From NCBI RefSeq assembly GCF_002794255.1, contig NZ_PGGW01000015.1:1-44747 (forward strand): 44,747 nucleotides of DNA, in the 5' to 3' direction. A program made the position numbers and the translations under genes. The notes under the pieces are model-generated. The model worked only from the letters and a program-made list of their open reading frames with translations, ran no database searches and was not told the DNA's origin. Within the stretch, counting starts at the first letter, position 1. Every line of letters starts with the position of its first letter. The DNA is from Streptomyces carminius. Its GTDB lineage: Bacteria > Actinomycetota > Actinomycetes > Streptomycetales > Streptomycetaceae. This document shows positions 35,751 through 42,932 of the stretch, piece after piece.

Positions 35751-36071
35751 GACTGGGACGCGGCGCTGGCGGTGTACGAGGCGGTCCGTGTCGAGCACTG
35801 CCGCCGGGTGCTGACCACCGCCCGCACCTGGGGCGAGCTGTGGCACCTCGACGGGGACGAACGGCTGCGGCGCAACGCGGTCATGCGCGCGGGACACCTA
35901 CGACTACTCCTTCACCGACTGGATCTACGGACCCACCGCGCTGACCCCGGACGAGGAACCTTCCATGTTCACCTCTGTTCCGCTGGACTCGGTGACAGCC
36001 GATGATCTGGCGGAGGAAGAGACCCGGGAGCCGCGGGAAGCGGCGACGACGGCAGGAGGCCGCACACCGTG
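35751..36071 (+). pseudogene. C-terminal remnant of an FAD-dependent monooxygenase
   Basis: The frame from 35751 reads DWDAALAVYEAVRVEHCRRV and then TARTWGELWHLDGDERLRRN. After a one-base loss near 35886 the next frame continues RDTYDYSFTDWIYGPTALTP and EEPSMFTSVPLD to a TGA. This resembles the C-terminal end of salicylate-hydroxylase/FAD-binding-3 monooxygenases, where a partner helix DYDWIYG-type motif closes the FAD domain. The FAD-binding N-terminus is absent, so the gene is dead. Its stop overlaps the GTG of the following thiolase (GTGA), so the two were once translationally coupled. Confidence 0.6.
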
Positions 36072-37262
36072 AACGACGCCTACCTCTACACGGCCGCCCG
36101 CACACCGTTCGGCCGGTTCAACGGAGCCCTGGCCGGGGTGCGCCCCGACGACCTCGCCGCCACCGCGCTGACCGGCCTGCTGGCCAAGGCACCCGCCCTG
36201 GACCGTGCCGCGATCGGTGAGGTGGTGTGGGGCAACGCCAACGGCGCCGGCGAGGACAACCGCAACGTCGGCCGGATGGCGGTGCTGCTGGCCGGGCTGC
36301 CGGTGAGCGTGCCCGCCACCACCGTCAACCGGTTGTGCGGCTCCGGTCTGGACGCGGCGATCACCGCCTCGCGCGCCCTGGAGACCGGTGACGCCGACAT
36401 CGCGGTCGCCGGGGGAGTGGAGTCCATGACCCGCGCGCCCTGGGTGCTGCCCAAGCCGGACCGAGCCTTCCCCGCCGGCGACACCGCGGCCGTCTCCACC
36501 ACCCTGGGCTGGCGGCTGGTCAACCCGGCGATGCCGAAGGAGTGGACGGTCTCGCTGGGGGAGGGCAACGAGCAGCTCCGGGAGAGGTTCGGCATCTCCC
36601 GCGAACGGCAGGACGCGTTCGCGGCGCGCTCCCACCACCTGGCGGCCCGGGCCTGGGACGAGGGCTTCTACGAGGACCTGGTCCTCCCCGTCGAGGGGCT
36701 GGACCGGGACGAGGGCATCCGCCCCGACACCGGCCCGGAGAAGCTGGCGGTCCTCAAGCCGTCGTTCCGGCCGGACGGGACGATCACGGCCGGCAACGCC
36801 TCCCCGCTCAGCGACGGCGCGTCCGCCGTACTGCTGGGCACCGGCGCGGCGGCCGACCGGATCGGGCTGGCGCCCGTCGCCCGGATCGCCGGACGTGGAG
36901 CGCACGCCGTAGAGCCGCAGGCGTTCGGCTACGCACCGGTGGAGGCCGCCGGGAAGGCGCTGCGCCGCGCGGGCATCGGCTGGGACGACGTCGGCGCGGT
37001 CGAGCTGAACGAGGCGTTCGCGGTGCAGTCGCTGGCCTGTGTGGACGCCTGGGGCATCGACCCGGAGACCGTCAACGTCCGGGGCGGGGCCATCGCCCTC
37101 GGGCATCCGCTGGGCGCCTCGGGCGGCCGGCTGCTGGGCACCCTGGCGAAGGTCCTGCGCGAGCGGCGGGAGCGCTGGGGTGTGGCGGCCATCTGTATCG
37201 GTGTGGGGCAGGCCCTCGCCGTGGTCCTGGAGAACGTCACCGGCGAGGTGAGCGGCGGGTGA
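36069..37262 (+). CDS. thiolase (acetyl-CoA/beta-ketoadipyl-CoA acyltransferase)
   Basis: Predicted 397 residues of the PcaF/FadA thiolase family, cleaving 3-oxoacyl-CoA with CoA. The nucleophilic cysteine is Cys90 in VNRLCGSGLDAAI. Other conserved parts are GGVESMTRAPWVLPK, ELNEAFAVQSLAC, GGAIALGHPLGASGGR (catalytic His) and the second cysteine in CIGVGQALAVVLE. Length and motifs are complete, so it is probably functional. It starts at GTG 36069, overlapping the dead monooxygenase tail. Coupling to an aromatic hydroxylase suggests an aromatic-degradation (beta-ketoadipate-like) origin. The operon around it has decayed on both sides. Confidence 0.9.
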   Translation: MNDAYLYTAARTPFGRFNGALAGVRPDDLAATALTGLLAKAPALDRAAIGEVVWGNANGAGEDNRNVGRMAVLLAGLPVSVPATTVNRLCGSGLDAAITASRALETGDADIAVAGGVESMTRAPWVLPKPDRAFPAGDTAAVSTTLGWRLVNPAMPKEWTVSLGEGNEQLRERFGISRERQDAFAARSHHLAARAWDEGFYEDLVLPVEGLDRDEGIRPDTGPEKLAVLKPSFRPDGTITAGNASPLSDGASAVLLGTGAAADRIGLAPVARIAGRGAHAVEPQAFGYAPVEAAGKALRRAGIGWDDVGAVELNEAFAVQSLACVDAWGIDPETVNVRGGAIALGHPLGASGGRLLGTLAKVLRERRERWGVAAICIGVGQALAVVLENVTGEVSGG

Positions 37263-37292
37263 GCGCGACGACCATCGCCGCCACGGCCGACG

Positions 37293-37676
37293 TGGGACGA
37301 GGCGCCCGGCGGCAGGCGGCGGCTCATCACCAGCGGCTGCCTCAAGGCCTCCCACCGCGAGCTCGACGAGGGGCGCACCACTGAGGGCGACCCCTACCAC
37401 CCGCACACCCGCGCGGTGCCGGTGGAGCCCGGGAGGACCGAGGAGTACGTGCTACAGCTCTACCCGTTCGCCGTCGTCTTCCGGCCCGGCCACCGTCTGG
37501 TGGCGGAGCTGTCCAACGACGAGCCGCTGGCCGACGCGCACGACGCGCTGCTGCCGCCGGACGCTTTCCACCTGCCGGTGGGCCGCCCCGTCACTCACAG
37601 GATCTACCGCGACGCCGCCCACCCCTCCCGCCTCGTCCTGCCGTTCACGGCGCGCGGGGCGGCGGGGAGGGAGTAG
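37293..37676 (+). pseudogene. C-terminal remnant of a CocE/NonD-family hydrolase
   Basis: From about 37293 the frame reads WDEAPGGRRRLITSGCLKAS, followed by YHPHTRAVPVEPGRTEEYVL and FAVVFRPGHRLVAELSND, ending at TAG 37676. This is the jelly-roll X-Pro dipeptidyl-peptidase C-terminal domain of CocE/NonD hydrolases. The catalytic alpha/beta-hydrolase part is missing. Similarity begins 30 nt after the thiolase stop, so a deletion seems to have joined the two. Confidence 0.75.
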
Positions 37677-37703
37677 CCCGGGGCGGCCCGCCCGGCCGTC
37701 TCC

Positions 37704-38744
37704 TCAGTCCAGGTCGGACATGTCGAGCACGAAGCGGTAGCGGACGTCGTTGCGCCGGAGGCGGTCGAGCGCGGTGTCCACCTGTGACGACGGGAGCACC
37801 TCGACATCGGCGGCGATGCCGTGGTCGGCGCAGAACCGGAGCATCTCGGCCGTCGCGGGACGGCCTCCGCTGCCCGCGGAACTGAGCCTCTTGCGGCCGA
37901 CGAGCAGGTCCATGGCCTCGACGGTGACCGGGCCCAGGTGTCCGAGGAGGCTGAGGGTGCCGTCCATCGCCACCATCCTCAGATACGGGGCGAGGTCGTG
38001 GGGTGCGGAGACGGTGTCGACGACGACGTCGAAGCTGTCGCGCGCCGCGGCCGTCCGCCGGGTGTCCGTGGAGTCGACGAAGTCGTGGGCGCCGAGCCGG
38101 TGGGCGTCGTCGCGCTTGTCCCGGGTGCGGCTGAAGACGGCCGTGGTGGCGCCGAGCGCCACGGCCATCCTGACCGCGAGGTGGCCCAGACCGCCGAGCC
38201 CGGCCACGGCGACGCGGCTGCCGGGGCCCACACCCAGGGAGCGCAGGGGCTCCCAGACGGTGACGCCGGCGCACATCAGCGGGGCGGCCGCGGCCGGGTC
38301 GAGGCCGGCGGGGAGCGGGTAGGCGAACGCCTCGCGCACGACGTACTCGCGGGAGTAGCCGCCCAGGGTGGTCGAGCCGTCCCGCCGGTCGGTGCCGCCG
38401 TAGGTCAGGGTCGGGAAGGAGTGGCAGAAGTTCTCCTGTCCTGCCTCGCACATGGCGCACGCGCCGCAGGAGTCGACGATGTTGCCCACCGCGACGCGGT
38501 CGCCGGCCGAGAAGGCGGTCACCTCGGGGCCGGTCCCGGTCACCACGCCGGTGAACTCGTGGCCGGGCACCAGGGGCGCGTCCGTGTGCGGGTCGTGGTC
38601 GTGCAGGGCGTGCAGGTCGGTGTGGCACACGCCGCAGTGGTCGACCCGCACCGCGATGTCGTCCGGGCGCAGGTCCCGGCGCTCCAGCGAGGTGCGCCGC
38701 AGCGCCGTCGGGCCGGTCGCCCGCCATCCGGTGGTCGTTCGCAC
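37704..38744 (-). CDS. zinc-dependent alcohol dehydrogenase, cinnamyl/YahK-type
   Basis: Predicted 346-residue medium-chain dehydrogenase. The catalytic zinc ligands are in VDHCGVCHTD (Cys about 38) and PLVPGHEFTG (His). The structural zinc loop is DSCGACAMCEAGQENFCHSF with four cysteines, and the Rossmann motif is VAVAGLGGLGHLAVRMA near residue 165. The order and the TYGGTDRRDGSTTLGGYSRE segment fit the NADPH-dependent cinnamyl-alcohol-dehydrogenase/aldehyde reductase group. The start GTG 38744 has GAGGAG six bases upstream; upstream in-frame extensions are rejected. Divergent from a TetR gene with two shared operators. Confidence 0.92.
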   Translation of the reverse strand: MRTTTGWRATGPTALRRTSLERRDLRPDDIAVRVDHCGVCHTDLHALHDHDPHTDAPLVPGHEFTGVVTGTGPEVTAFSAGDRVAVGNIVDSCGACAMCEAGQENFCHSFPTLTYGGTDRRDGSTTLGGYSREYVVREAFAYPLPAGLDPAAAAPLMCAGVTVWEPLRSLGVGPGSRVAVAGLGGLGHLAVRMAVALGATTAVFSRTRDKRDDAHRLGAHDFVDSTDTRRTAAARDSFDVVVDTVSAPHDLAPYLRMVAMDGTLSLLGHLGPVTVEAMDLLVGRKRLSSAGSGGRPATAEMLRFCADHGIAADVEVLPSSQVDTALDRLRRNDVRYRFVLDMSDLD

Positions 38745-38757
38745 AGCTGACTCCTCA

Positions 38758-38827
38758 AACAGACTGTTCGGTCTGTTGGAGAGTAAGCATGACGGCGCGA
38801 CAAGGCAAACAAACCGTTCTGTTTGGT
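38758..38827. promoter_or_regulatory. two TetR-type operators in a divergent promoter
   Basis: AACAGAC-N6-GTCTGTT (38758-38777, perfect arms) and AACAAAC-N6-GTTTGGT (38808-38827, one mismatch) share the same 7-6-7 architecture. They flank the dehydrogenase and regulator start regions and so are probably sites of the adjacent TetR protein. Confidence 0.75.
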
Positions 38828-38838
38828 AGGCTGGGTGC

Positions 38839-39447
38839 ATGCCGGAACAGCCCCAGACCTCACGAGGCGCCGCGACGTACCAGCGCATCCTGGACGCGGC
38901 CACCGAGGAGTTCTCCCGGCACGGCATCGCCGGGGCGCGCATCGAGCGCGTCGTGACGGCGGCGCGCACCAACAAGGCCCAGCTCTACGCCTACTTCGGC
39001 GACAAGGACCGGCTCTTCGACGCGATCTTCCTCAGCTCGCTGGAGCGCATCACCAACGTCGTGCCCATCGACGCCGACGATCTGGCGGACTGGGCCGTGC
39101 GTCTCTACGACGAGTACCTGCGCCGCCCCGACCTCATCCGGCTGGCGACCTGGACACGGCTGGAGCGCCGGCCCGCCGGGCACCTCGTCGAGACCCACCA
39201 GCACTACGACGACCGCAAGCTCACGGCCATCGCCGAGGCCCAGGCCGCCGGGCGGGTCCGCGCGGGCGACCCGTTCGACATCATGGCCGTGGTCATCGCC
39301 ATGTCCATGGCCTGGTCGCCGGTCAGCAACGTGTACGCGGCCAGTGACCAGGAGCCCGAGGACGTGCACGACCGGCGCCGCGCCCTGCTCCGCGACTGCG
39401 TCCGCAGGGCCACGGCGCCCGACGGAGATGCCGCACCCCCCTCCTGA
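38839..39447 (+). CDS. TetR-family regulator
   Basis: Predicted 202 residues. The N-terminal helix-turn-helix spans about 12-58 (ATYQRILDAATEEFSRHGIA, IERVVTAARTNKAQLYAYFG). A helical ligand domain containing RLATWTRLERRPAG follows. A TAGGCT -10 box (38827-38832) sits 6 nt before ATG 38839, so the transcript is probably leaderless. The second operator overlaps this promoter, consistent with autorepression and repression of the divergent alcohol dehydrogenase. Confidence 0.9.
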   Translation: MPEQPQTSRGAATYQRILDAATEEFSRHGIAGARIERVVTAARTNKAQLYAYFGDKDRLFDAIFLSSLERITNVVPIDADDLADWAVRLYDEYLRRPDLIRLATWTRLERRPAGHLVETHQHYDDRKLTAIAEAQAAGRVRAGDPFDIMAVVIAMSMAWSPVSNVYAASDQEPEDVHDRRRALLRDCVRRATAPDGDAAPPS

Positions 39448-39509
39448 CCGCCGCGAACGGCCCTGGCGACCGGCTCCTCGGAGCGTCGCCGGCAGCGGGC
39501 ACCCAGATA

Positions 39510-39526
39510 TGGCATTTTCTATGCCA
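39510..39526. promoter_or_regulatory. palindromic operator of the toxin-antitoxin operon
   Basis: TGGCAT and ATGCCA arms around TTTCT, directly upstream of the antitoxin start. CACAAT at 39525-39530 could be the -10 of a leaderless transcript. The position is as expected for an autoregulated antitoxin. Confidence 0.65.
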
Positions 39527-39536
39527 CAATCGGGTC

Positions 39537-39815
39537 ATGGCTGACGACGTCGAGTTCCTCCCCGGAGAAGGTCCCAGCAACGGGATCTCCGTCACGCTGA
39601 CCGCCGGCACCCTGCAGGCCATCCGTGAACGGGTCGGCAGGCGTGGTGTCTCCGCGTACCTGGAGCGGGCCGCTCAGCGCCAGATAGAGCGGGACAATCT
39701 GGATGAACTCATCGCCGACTTCGAGGAGATCCACGGCCCGGCGGACCCGGAAGCCGTGGCGGTGAAGAGGGCCCGGCTCACCGGCCGGACCTCCGATACC
39801 GGGGCCGCCGCGTGA
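39537..39815 (+). CDS. VapB-like ribbon-helix-helix antitoxin
   Basis: Predicted 92 residues. Residues about 15-52 (GISVTLTAGTLQAIRERVGR, GVSAYLERAAQRQIERD) have the strand-helix-helix pattern of ribbon-helix-helix DNA-binding antitoxins. The acidic tail (LDELIADFEEIHGPADPEA) is where such proteins wrap the toxin. It precedes and overlaps a PIN-domain gene (GTGA), and a palindrome lies just upstream of its start. It would neutralise the toxin and autorepress the operon. Confidence 0.8.
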   Translation: MADDVEFLPGEGPSNGISVTLTAGTLQAIRERVGRRGVSAYLERAAQRQIERDNLDELIADFEEIHGPADPEAVAVKRARLTGRTSDTGAAA

Positions 39816-40210
39816 GCGGTGCCCTCGTCCTGGACAGCGAGGGGCTCGCCAAGGCGGTGGACCGGGACCGGGAGGTCCACGAGTGGCTGACGGCGGCCCG
39901 TGACACGGATCTCCCGGTGGTCACCTCGACTGCGGTACTGGTCGAGGTCATCCACCCGAAGGTCAACGACGCCGCCCTGCGGTGGACCCTCTCCCGCCTC
40001 CGGGTGGAGCCCGTCACCCAGGCTCTCGCCCAGGCCGCCGCCGCTCTGCTGCGGAGCGCCGGGCTGCACGGCCACAAGTACGCCATCGACGCCATGCTGT
40101 GCGCGACCGCCCTGGCCCTGCCGGGCCGGGTGACGATCCTGACCTCGGATCCGGAGGACATCCGGATGCTCGCCGTCGAACAGGCCCGGGTGGCGGTCGA
40201 GAGGGTCTGA
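39812..40210 (+). CDS. VapC-like PIN-domain toxin
   Basis: Predicted 132-residue PIN-domain ribonuclease. The Mg-binding acidic residues appear in order: Asp in ALVLDSEGLAKAV (residue 8), Glu in STAVLVEVIHP (about 46), Asp in KYAIDAMLCATAL (about 94), and Asp in ILTSDPEDIRML (about 113). The set is intact, so activity is likely; VapC toxins typically cut tRNA or rRNA. The GTG 39812 start overlaps the antitoxin stop. A strong hairpin follows the gene. Confidence 0.85.
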   Translation: MSGALVLDSEGLAKAVDRDREVHEWLTAARDTDLPVVTSTAVLVEVIHPKVNDAALRWTLSRLRVEPVTQALAQAAAALLRSAGLHGHKYAIDAMLCATALALPGRVTILTSDPEDIRMLAVEQARVAVERV

Positions 40211-40239
40211 GGAGGGCTCCGGCCGTGCCGGTCGTGGCG

Positions 40240-40275
40240 GACACCGGCGGCGCGCCCCGTGCCGCCGTCGGTGTC
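40240..40275. terminator. hairpin between convergent vapC and the ansamycin operon
   Basis: GACACCGGCGGC (40240-40251) pairs with GCCGCCGTCGGTGTC (40261-40275) with a small bulge and a 9-nt loop. It probably terminates both transcripts and marks the left limit of the biosynthetic cluster. Confidence 0.65.
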
Positions 40276-40279
40276 GTCG

Positions 40280-40375
40280 TCAGAGCTCGATCTCGTCCAG
40301 CAGTTCCGCCGCCGCCCGTGCGCCCGGGGCGGCGGACCGGTTTCCGGGAGGCTCGACAGGGGGCTGCGGAGGCAT
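40280..40375 (-). CDS. possible 31-residue peptide downstream of the FAD hydroxylase
   Basis: ATG 40375 is preceded by the purine run GAGAAGAG. It encodes a Pro-rich start (MPPQPPVEPPG) and an acidic amphipathic end (RAAAELLDEIEL). The frame could begin further upstream (GTG 40465, 61 residues). The stop abuts the terminator hairpin, as expected for a last gene of the operon. No family recognised; it could be a chance frame. Confidence 0.25.
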   Translation of the reverse strand: MPPQPPVEPPGNRSAAPGARAAAELLDEIEL

Positions 40376-40521
40376 CTTCTCTTCTCGCAGGGCCTCCTGG
40401 CACGGCGTCGCGGCGGTGTCCACTGGACCGCGCGCCCGGTCGAGCAGCACCGTCGGCAACTTCACGCCCAGACGGCGGCGGCCCCGCCGGGGGCCGCCGC
40501 CGGAGCCCGTGACGACGGCCC

Positions 40522-42111
40522 TCAACGCGCCGCCGTCGCCGTCAGCGGCAGCCGCTGCCGCAGGTCGTCGAAGAGGGCAGCGTAGTCCTCTTCCTCCGAG
40601 ACCTGGCCGAAGACGTAGAAGTCGGGGCGGACCAGCACCGCGCGGGCGTCCGCTTCGGCCAGGTACGGCAGATACCTGCCGTCCACGTCGGCCACGACGT
40701 CCGCGCCGGTGGCTCCGGCGTCACCGGGTACGACCGTCACCAGGCGGACGTCCAGGCTCTTCAGGAACTCCGTGGTGCGGGCGTCGAGGAACGGGCGGGG
40801 GTCCTCCCTGGACAGCAGGACGAAGCCGGTCCCGACGAGTTCGTCGAACAGCCCCGTCTCGGTGCCGCGCCGCACCCGTGCCTGAGGGCTGAGCCCGCCC
40901 GTCAGCCGACCGCCGGCCGCCCCGCCGCCGCGGTACAGCAGTCCGTTGCGCAGGGGGTGCACCGGCGCCTGCGGAGCACCCGTGCCCACTCCGCGGTCCC
41001 GTGCGGCCAGCATCGCCACGTCCCGGTCGGCCGCGGCGGCCGGGTCGAGCTGGCAGATCACCTTGCCGAGGTCCACCGACATCCGGATCGCGTGCTGTAC
41101 GTGCCGGGAGCGCTCGGCGACGTAGGTGTCGAGCACCGTGTCGTCGGCCTGGCCGCGGAGGACCAGGTCGAGCTTCCAGGCCAGGTTCGCGGCGTCCCGG
41201 ATGCCGGAGCACATGCCCTGCCCGGCGAACGGAGGCATGACGTGGGCCGCGTCGCCCGCGATCAGCATCCGCCCGGAACGCCAGCGCTCCGCCCACCGGG
41301 ACCTGAAGGTGTAGACGGCGTGCCGCAGCAGGGTCGCGTTCTCCGGTGTGAGGTCGAACATCCCCAGCAGCCGCCAGGCGCTCTCCGGGGTGTCGAGCTC
41401 CTCCACCGACTCGCCCTCGAGCCGCATGAACTCCCAGCGCCGGTGGCCCGGCCCGGCCGAGGCCGCGGTCCGGGGCCGGGCCGGGTCGCAGATCTGCAGG
41501 TTGTTCGGGTCGAAGGCGCGCTTCTCGTGCAGCACCACATCGCAGATCAGCCAGTCGCGTGAGAAGTCCAGATCGTGCATCGTGGTGCCGATCCGCTCAC
41601 GGACGAAGCTGTTCGCCCCGTCGCAGCCGATGAGCCAGCGGGCCGAGAGCGCCCGCCGCTCGCCCGCTCGGTCGACGCAGACCAGCTCGACGTGGCTGCC
41701 GTGGTCGGTGGCCTCGACGGCCTCGTGTCCGCGCAGCACCCGCAGCGTCGGCAGCCGTGCGCCGCGCGCGGACAGCGCGTTCTCCAGGCCGGGCTGGTAC
41801 ATCGAGGCCGAGTCGGGCCAGTGGCACCAGCCTCTGACCGACCCCTGGATGTCGAGCAGGATCTTTCCGTCCGCGTTCTGCCAGGAGTACCGGCCCGAGG
41901 GCTCGGTCTCCGCGGCGATGTACTCGGTCAGCCCGAGCGAGGCCAGTACGCGGGCCGCCTCGCTGTCGAAGGCGACGGCCCGCGACAGGGTGTACGGCTC
42001 GGGCCAGCGGTCCACCACGGTGACCTGCCAGCCCTGCCGGGCCATCAGAACCGCCAGCGTCTGGCCGACCGGGCCGTCGCCGACGATCAGCACATCCGTG
42101 TCGACGCTCAT
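40522..42111 (-). CDS. FAD-dependent aromatic hydroxylase, Rif-Orf19/MhpA type
   Basis: Predicted 529-residue flavoprotein monooxygenase. The FAD-binding GxGxxG is VLIVGDGPVGQTLAVLMARQ (about 8-27), the DG motif is LIGCDGANSFVRERIG (about 162-177), and the GD motif is MLIAGDAAHVMPPFAGQGMC (about 275-294). The last about 120 residues form the thioredoxin-like C-terminal domain of this group. Homologues sit beside the amide synthase in ansamycin clusters (Rif-Orf19 and relatives), where they hydroxylate the benzenoid precursor so that the naphthalene ring can form. This position suggests a naphthalenic ansamycin. The start ATG 42111 follows the amide synthase stop by 13 nt. Confidence 0.88.
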   Translation of the reverse strand: MSVDTDVLIVGDGPVGQTLAVLMARQGWQVTVVDRWPEPYTLSRAVAFDSEAARVLASLGLTEYIAAETEPSGRYSWQNADGKILLDIQGSVRGWCHWPDSASMYQPGLENALSARGARLPTLRVLRGHEAVEATDHGSHVELVCVDRAGERRALSARWLIGCDGANSFVRERIGTTMHDLDFSRDWLICDVVLHEKRAFDPNNLQICDPARPRTAASAGPGHRRWEFMRLEGESVEELDTPESAWRLLGMFDLTPENATLLRHAVYTFRSRWAERWRSGRMLIAGDAAHVMPPFAGQGMCSGIRDAANLAWKLDLVLRGQADDTVLDTYVAERSRHVQHAIRMSVDLGKVICQLDPAAAADRDVAMLAARDRGVGTGAPQAPVHPLRNGLLYRGGGAAGGRLTGGLSPQARVRRGTETGLFDELVGTGFVLLSREDPRPFLDARTTEFLKSLDVRLVTVVPGDAGATGADVVADVDGRYLPYLAEADARAVLVRPDFYVFGQVSEEEDYAALFDDLRQRLPLTATAAR

Positions 42112-42124
42112 GGTCGCATCACCC

Positions 42125-42913
42125 TCAGGCCTTCTGGAGGAGGATGTGGCGGATGGCGGCCTGGTACTCGTCCGTCTTCGCCAGCACCCGTGTCTCGTCC
42201 CGGCCGTCCTCCGCCTTGAGGTGGCGCCGCCCGACCAGCAGGAGCTGGCCGTTCTCGTAGGCGCGGCCGTAGATCAGGGTGCCGGCGGCGATCATCTCGC
42301 CTGCCCAGTGCCAGAACGGGTCGTCGTTCTCGCCGGCGGCGATGGCCTTCCACTCGGTCAGCTCCCGCTCCTGCAGCATGAAGCGGTAGACGGCCAGCCA
42401 TTCGCCGCCCCGGGTGCGCCGTTCCAGCACCAGGTAGGGGGCGTTCTCGACGACCCGGTAGTCGAATCCGCACTGGCTCTGCACGTCCTGTGACACCCGC
42501 ACCGGTTCGATGAACGAGGGACCGGCGAAGCCGACGTCGGCGAGCCAGAGCTCGTCGCCGATGCGCACCACGCTGAGCATGTGTTCCAGGTCGTGGCCGA
42601 ACTCGCCGTTCGCGCCCCGCACTCCGGAGGAGATGATGTCGACGTCGTAGCCGAACTCGGTCAGCACCGCGCGGAACAGACCGCAGTGCTCGTGGCAGAT
42701 GCCGCCGCGGCGCTCGACGACGAGCGCCTCGTAGAACACGTCCGCCCCGGCGTCGACGTCGTCCCATATCGCCAGTCCCTTGGGGGCGTTGCGGGAGTTG
42801 TCGAAAGGCACCGTCATCATGTGCTTCTTGTGCAGCTCGCGGAGGTTCTCCGCGGTCGGCTCCCTCGTGCCCGTGTAGCCGATGTGCTTCAGATACGTGT
42901 CAATGTCGAACAT
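42125..42913 (-). CDS. ansamycin amide synthase (RifF-type arylamine N-acetyltransferase homologue)
   Basis: Predicted 262 residues, arylamine N-acetyltransferase fold. It would release the polyketide from the last ACP by macrolactam formation with its own aromatic amine. The Cys-His-Asp triad is readable: Cys73 in RRGGICHEHCGLF, His111 in DLEHMLSVV, Asp126 in LWLADVGFAGPSF, the same spacing as in RifF. The opening MFDIDTYLKHIGYTG and PFDNSRNAPKG are also typical. GGAGG precedes ATG 42913, 19 nt after the PKS stop. The absence of a thioesterase on the PKS supports this role. Confidence 0.92.
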   Translation of the reverse strand: MFDIDTYLKHIGYTGTREPTAENLRELHKKHMMTVPFDNSRNAPKGLAIWDDVDAGADVFYEALVVERRGGICHEHCGLFRAVLTEFGYDVDIISSGVRGANGEFGHDLEHMLSVVRIGDELWLADVGFAGPSFIEPVRVSQDVQSQCGFDYRVVENAPYLVLERRTRGGEWLAVYRFMLQERELTEWKAIAAGENDDPFWHWAGEMIAAGTLIYGRAYENGQLLLVGRRHLKAEDGRDETRVLAKTDEYQAAIRHILLQKA

Positions 42914-42932
42914 GTCTCGTTCCGCCTCCGGG

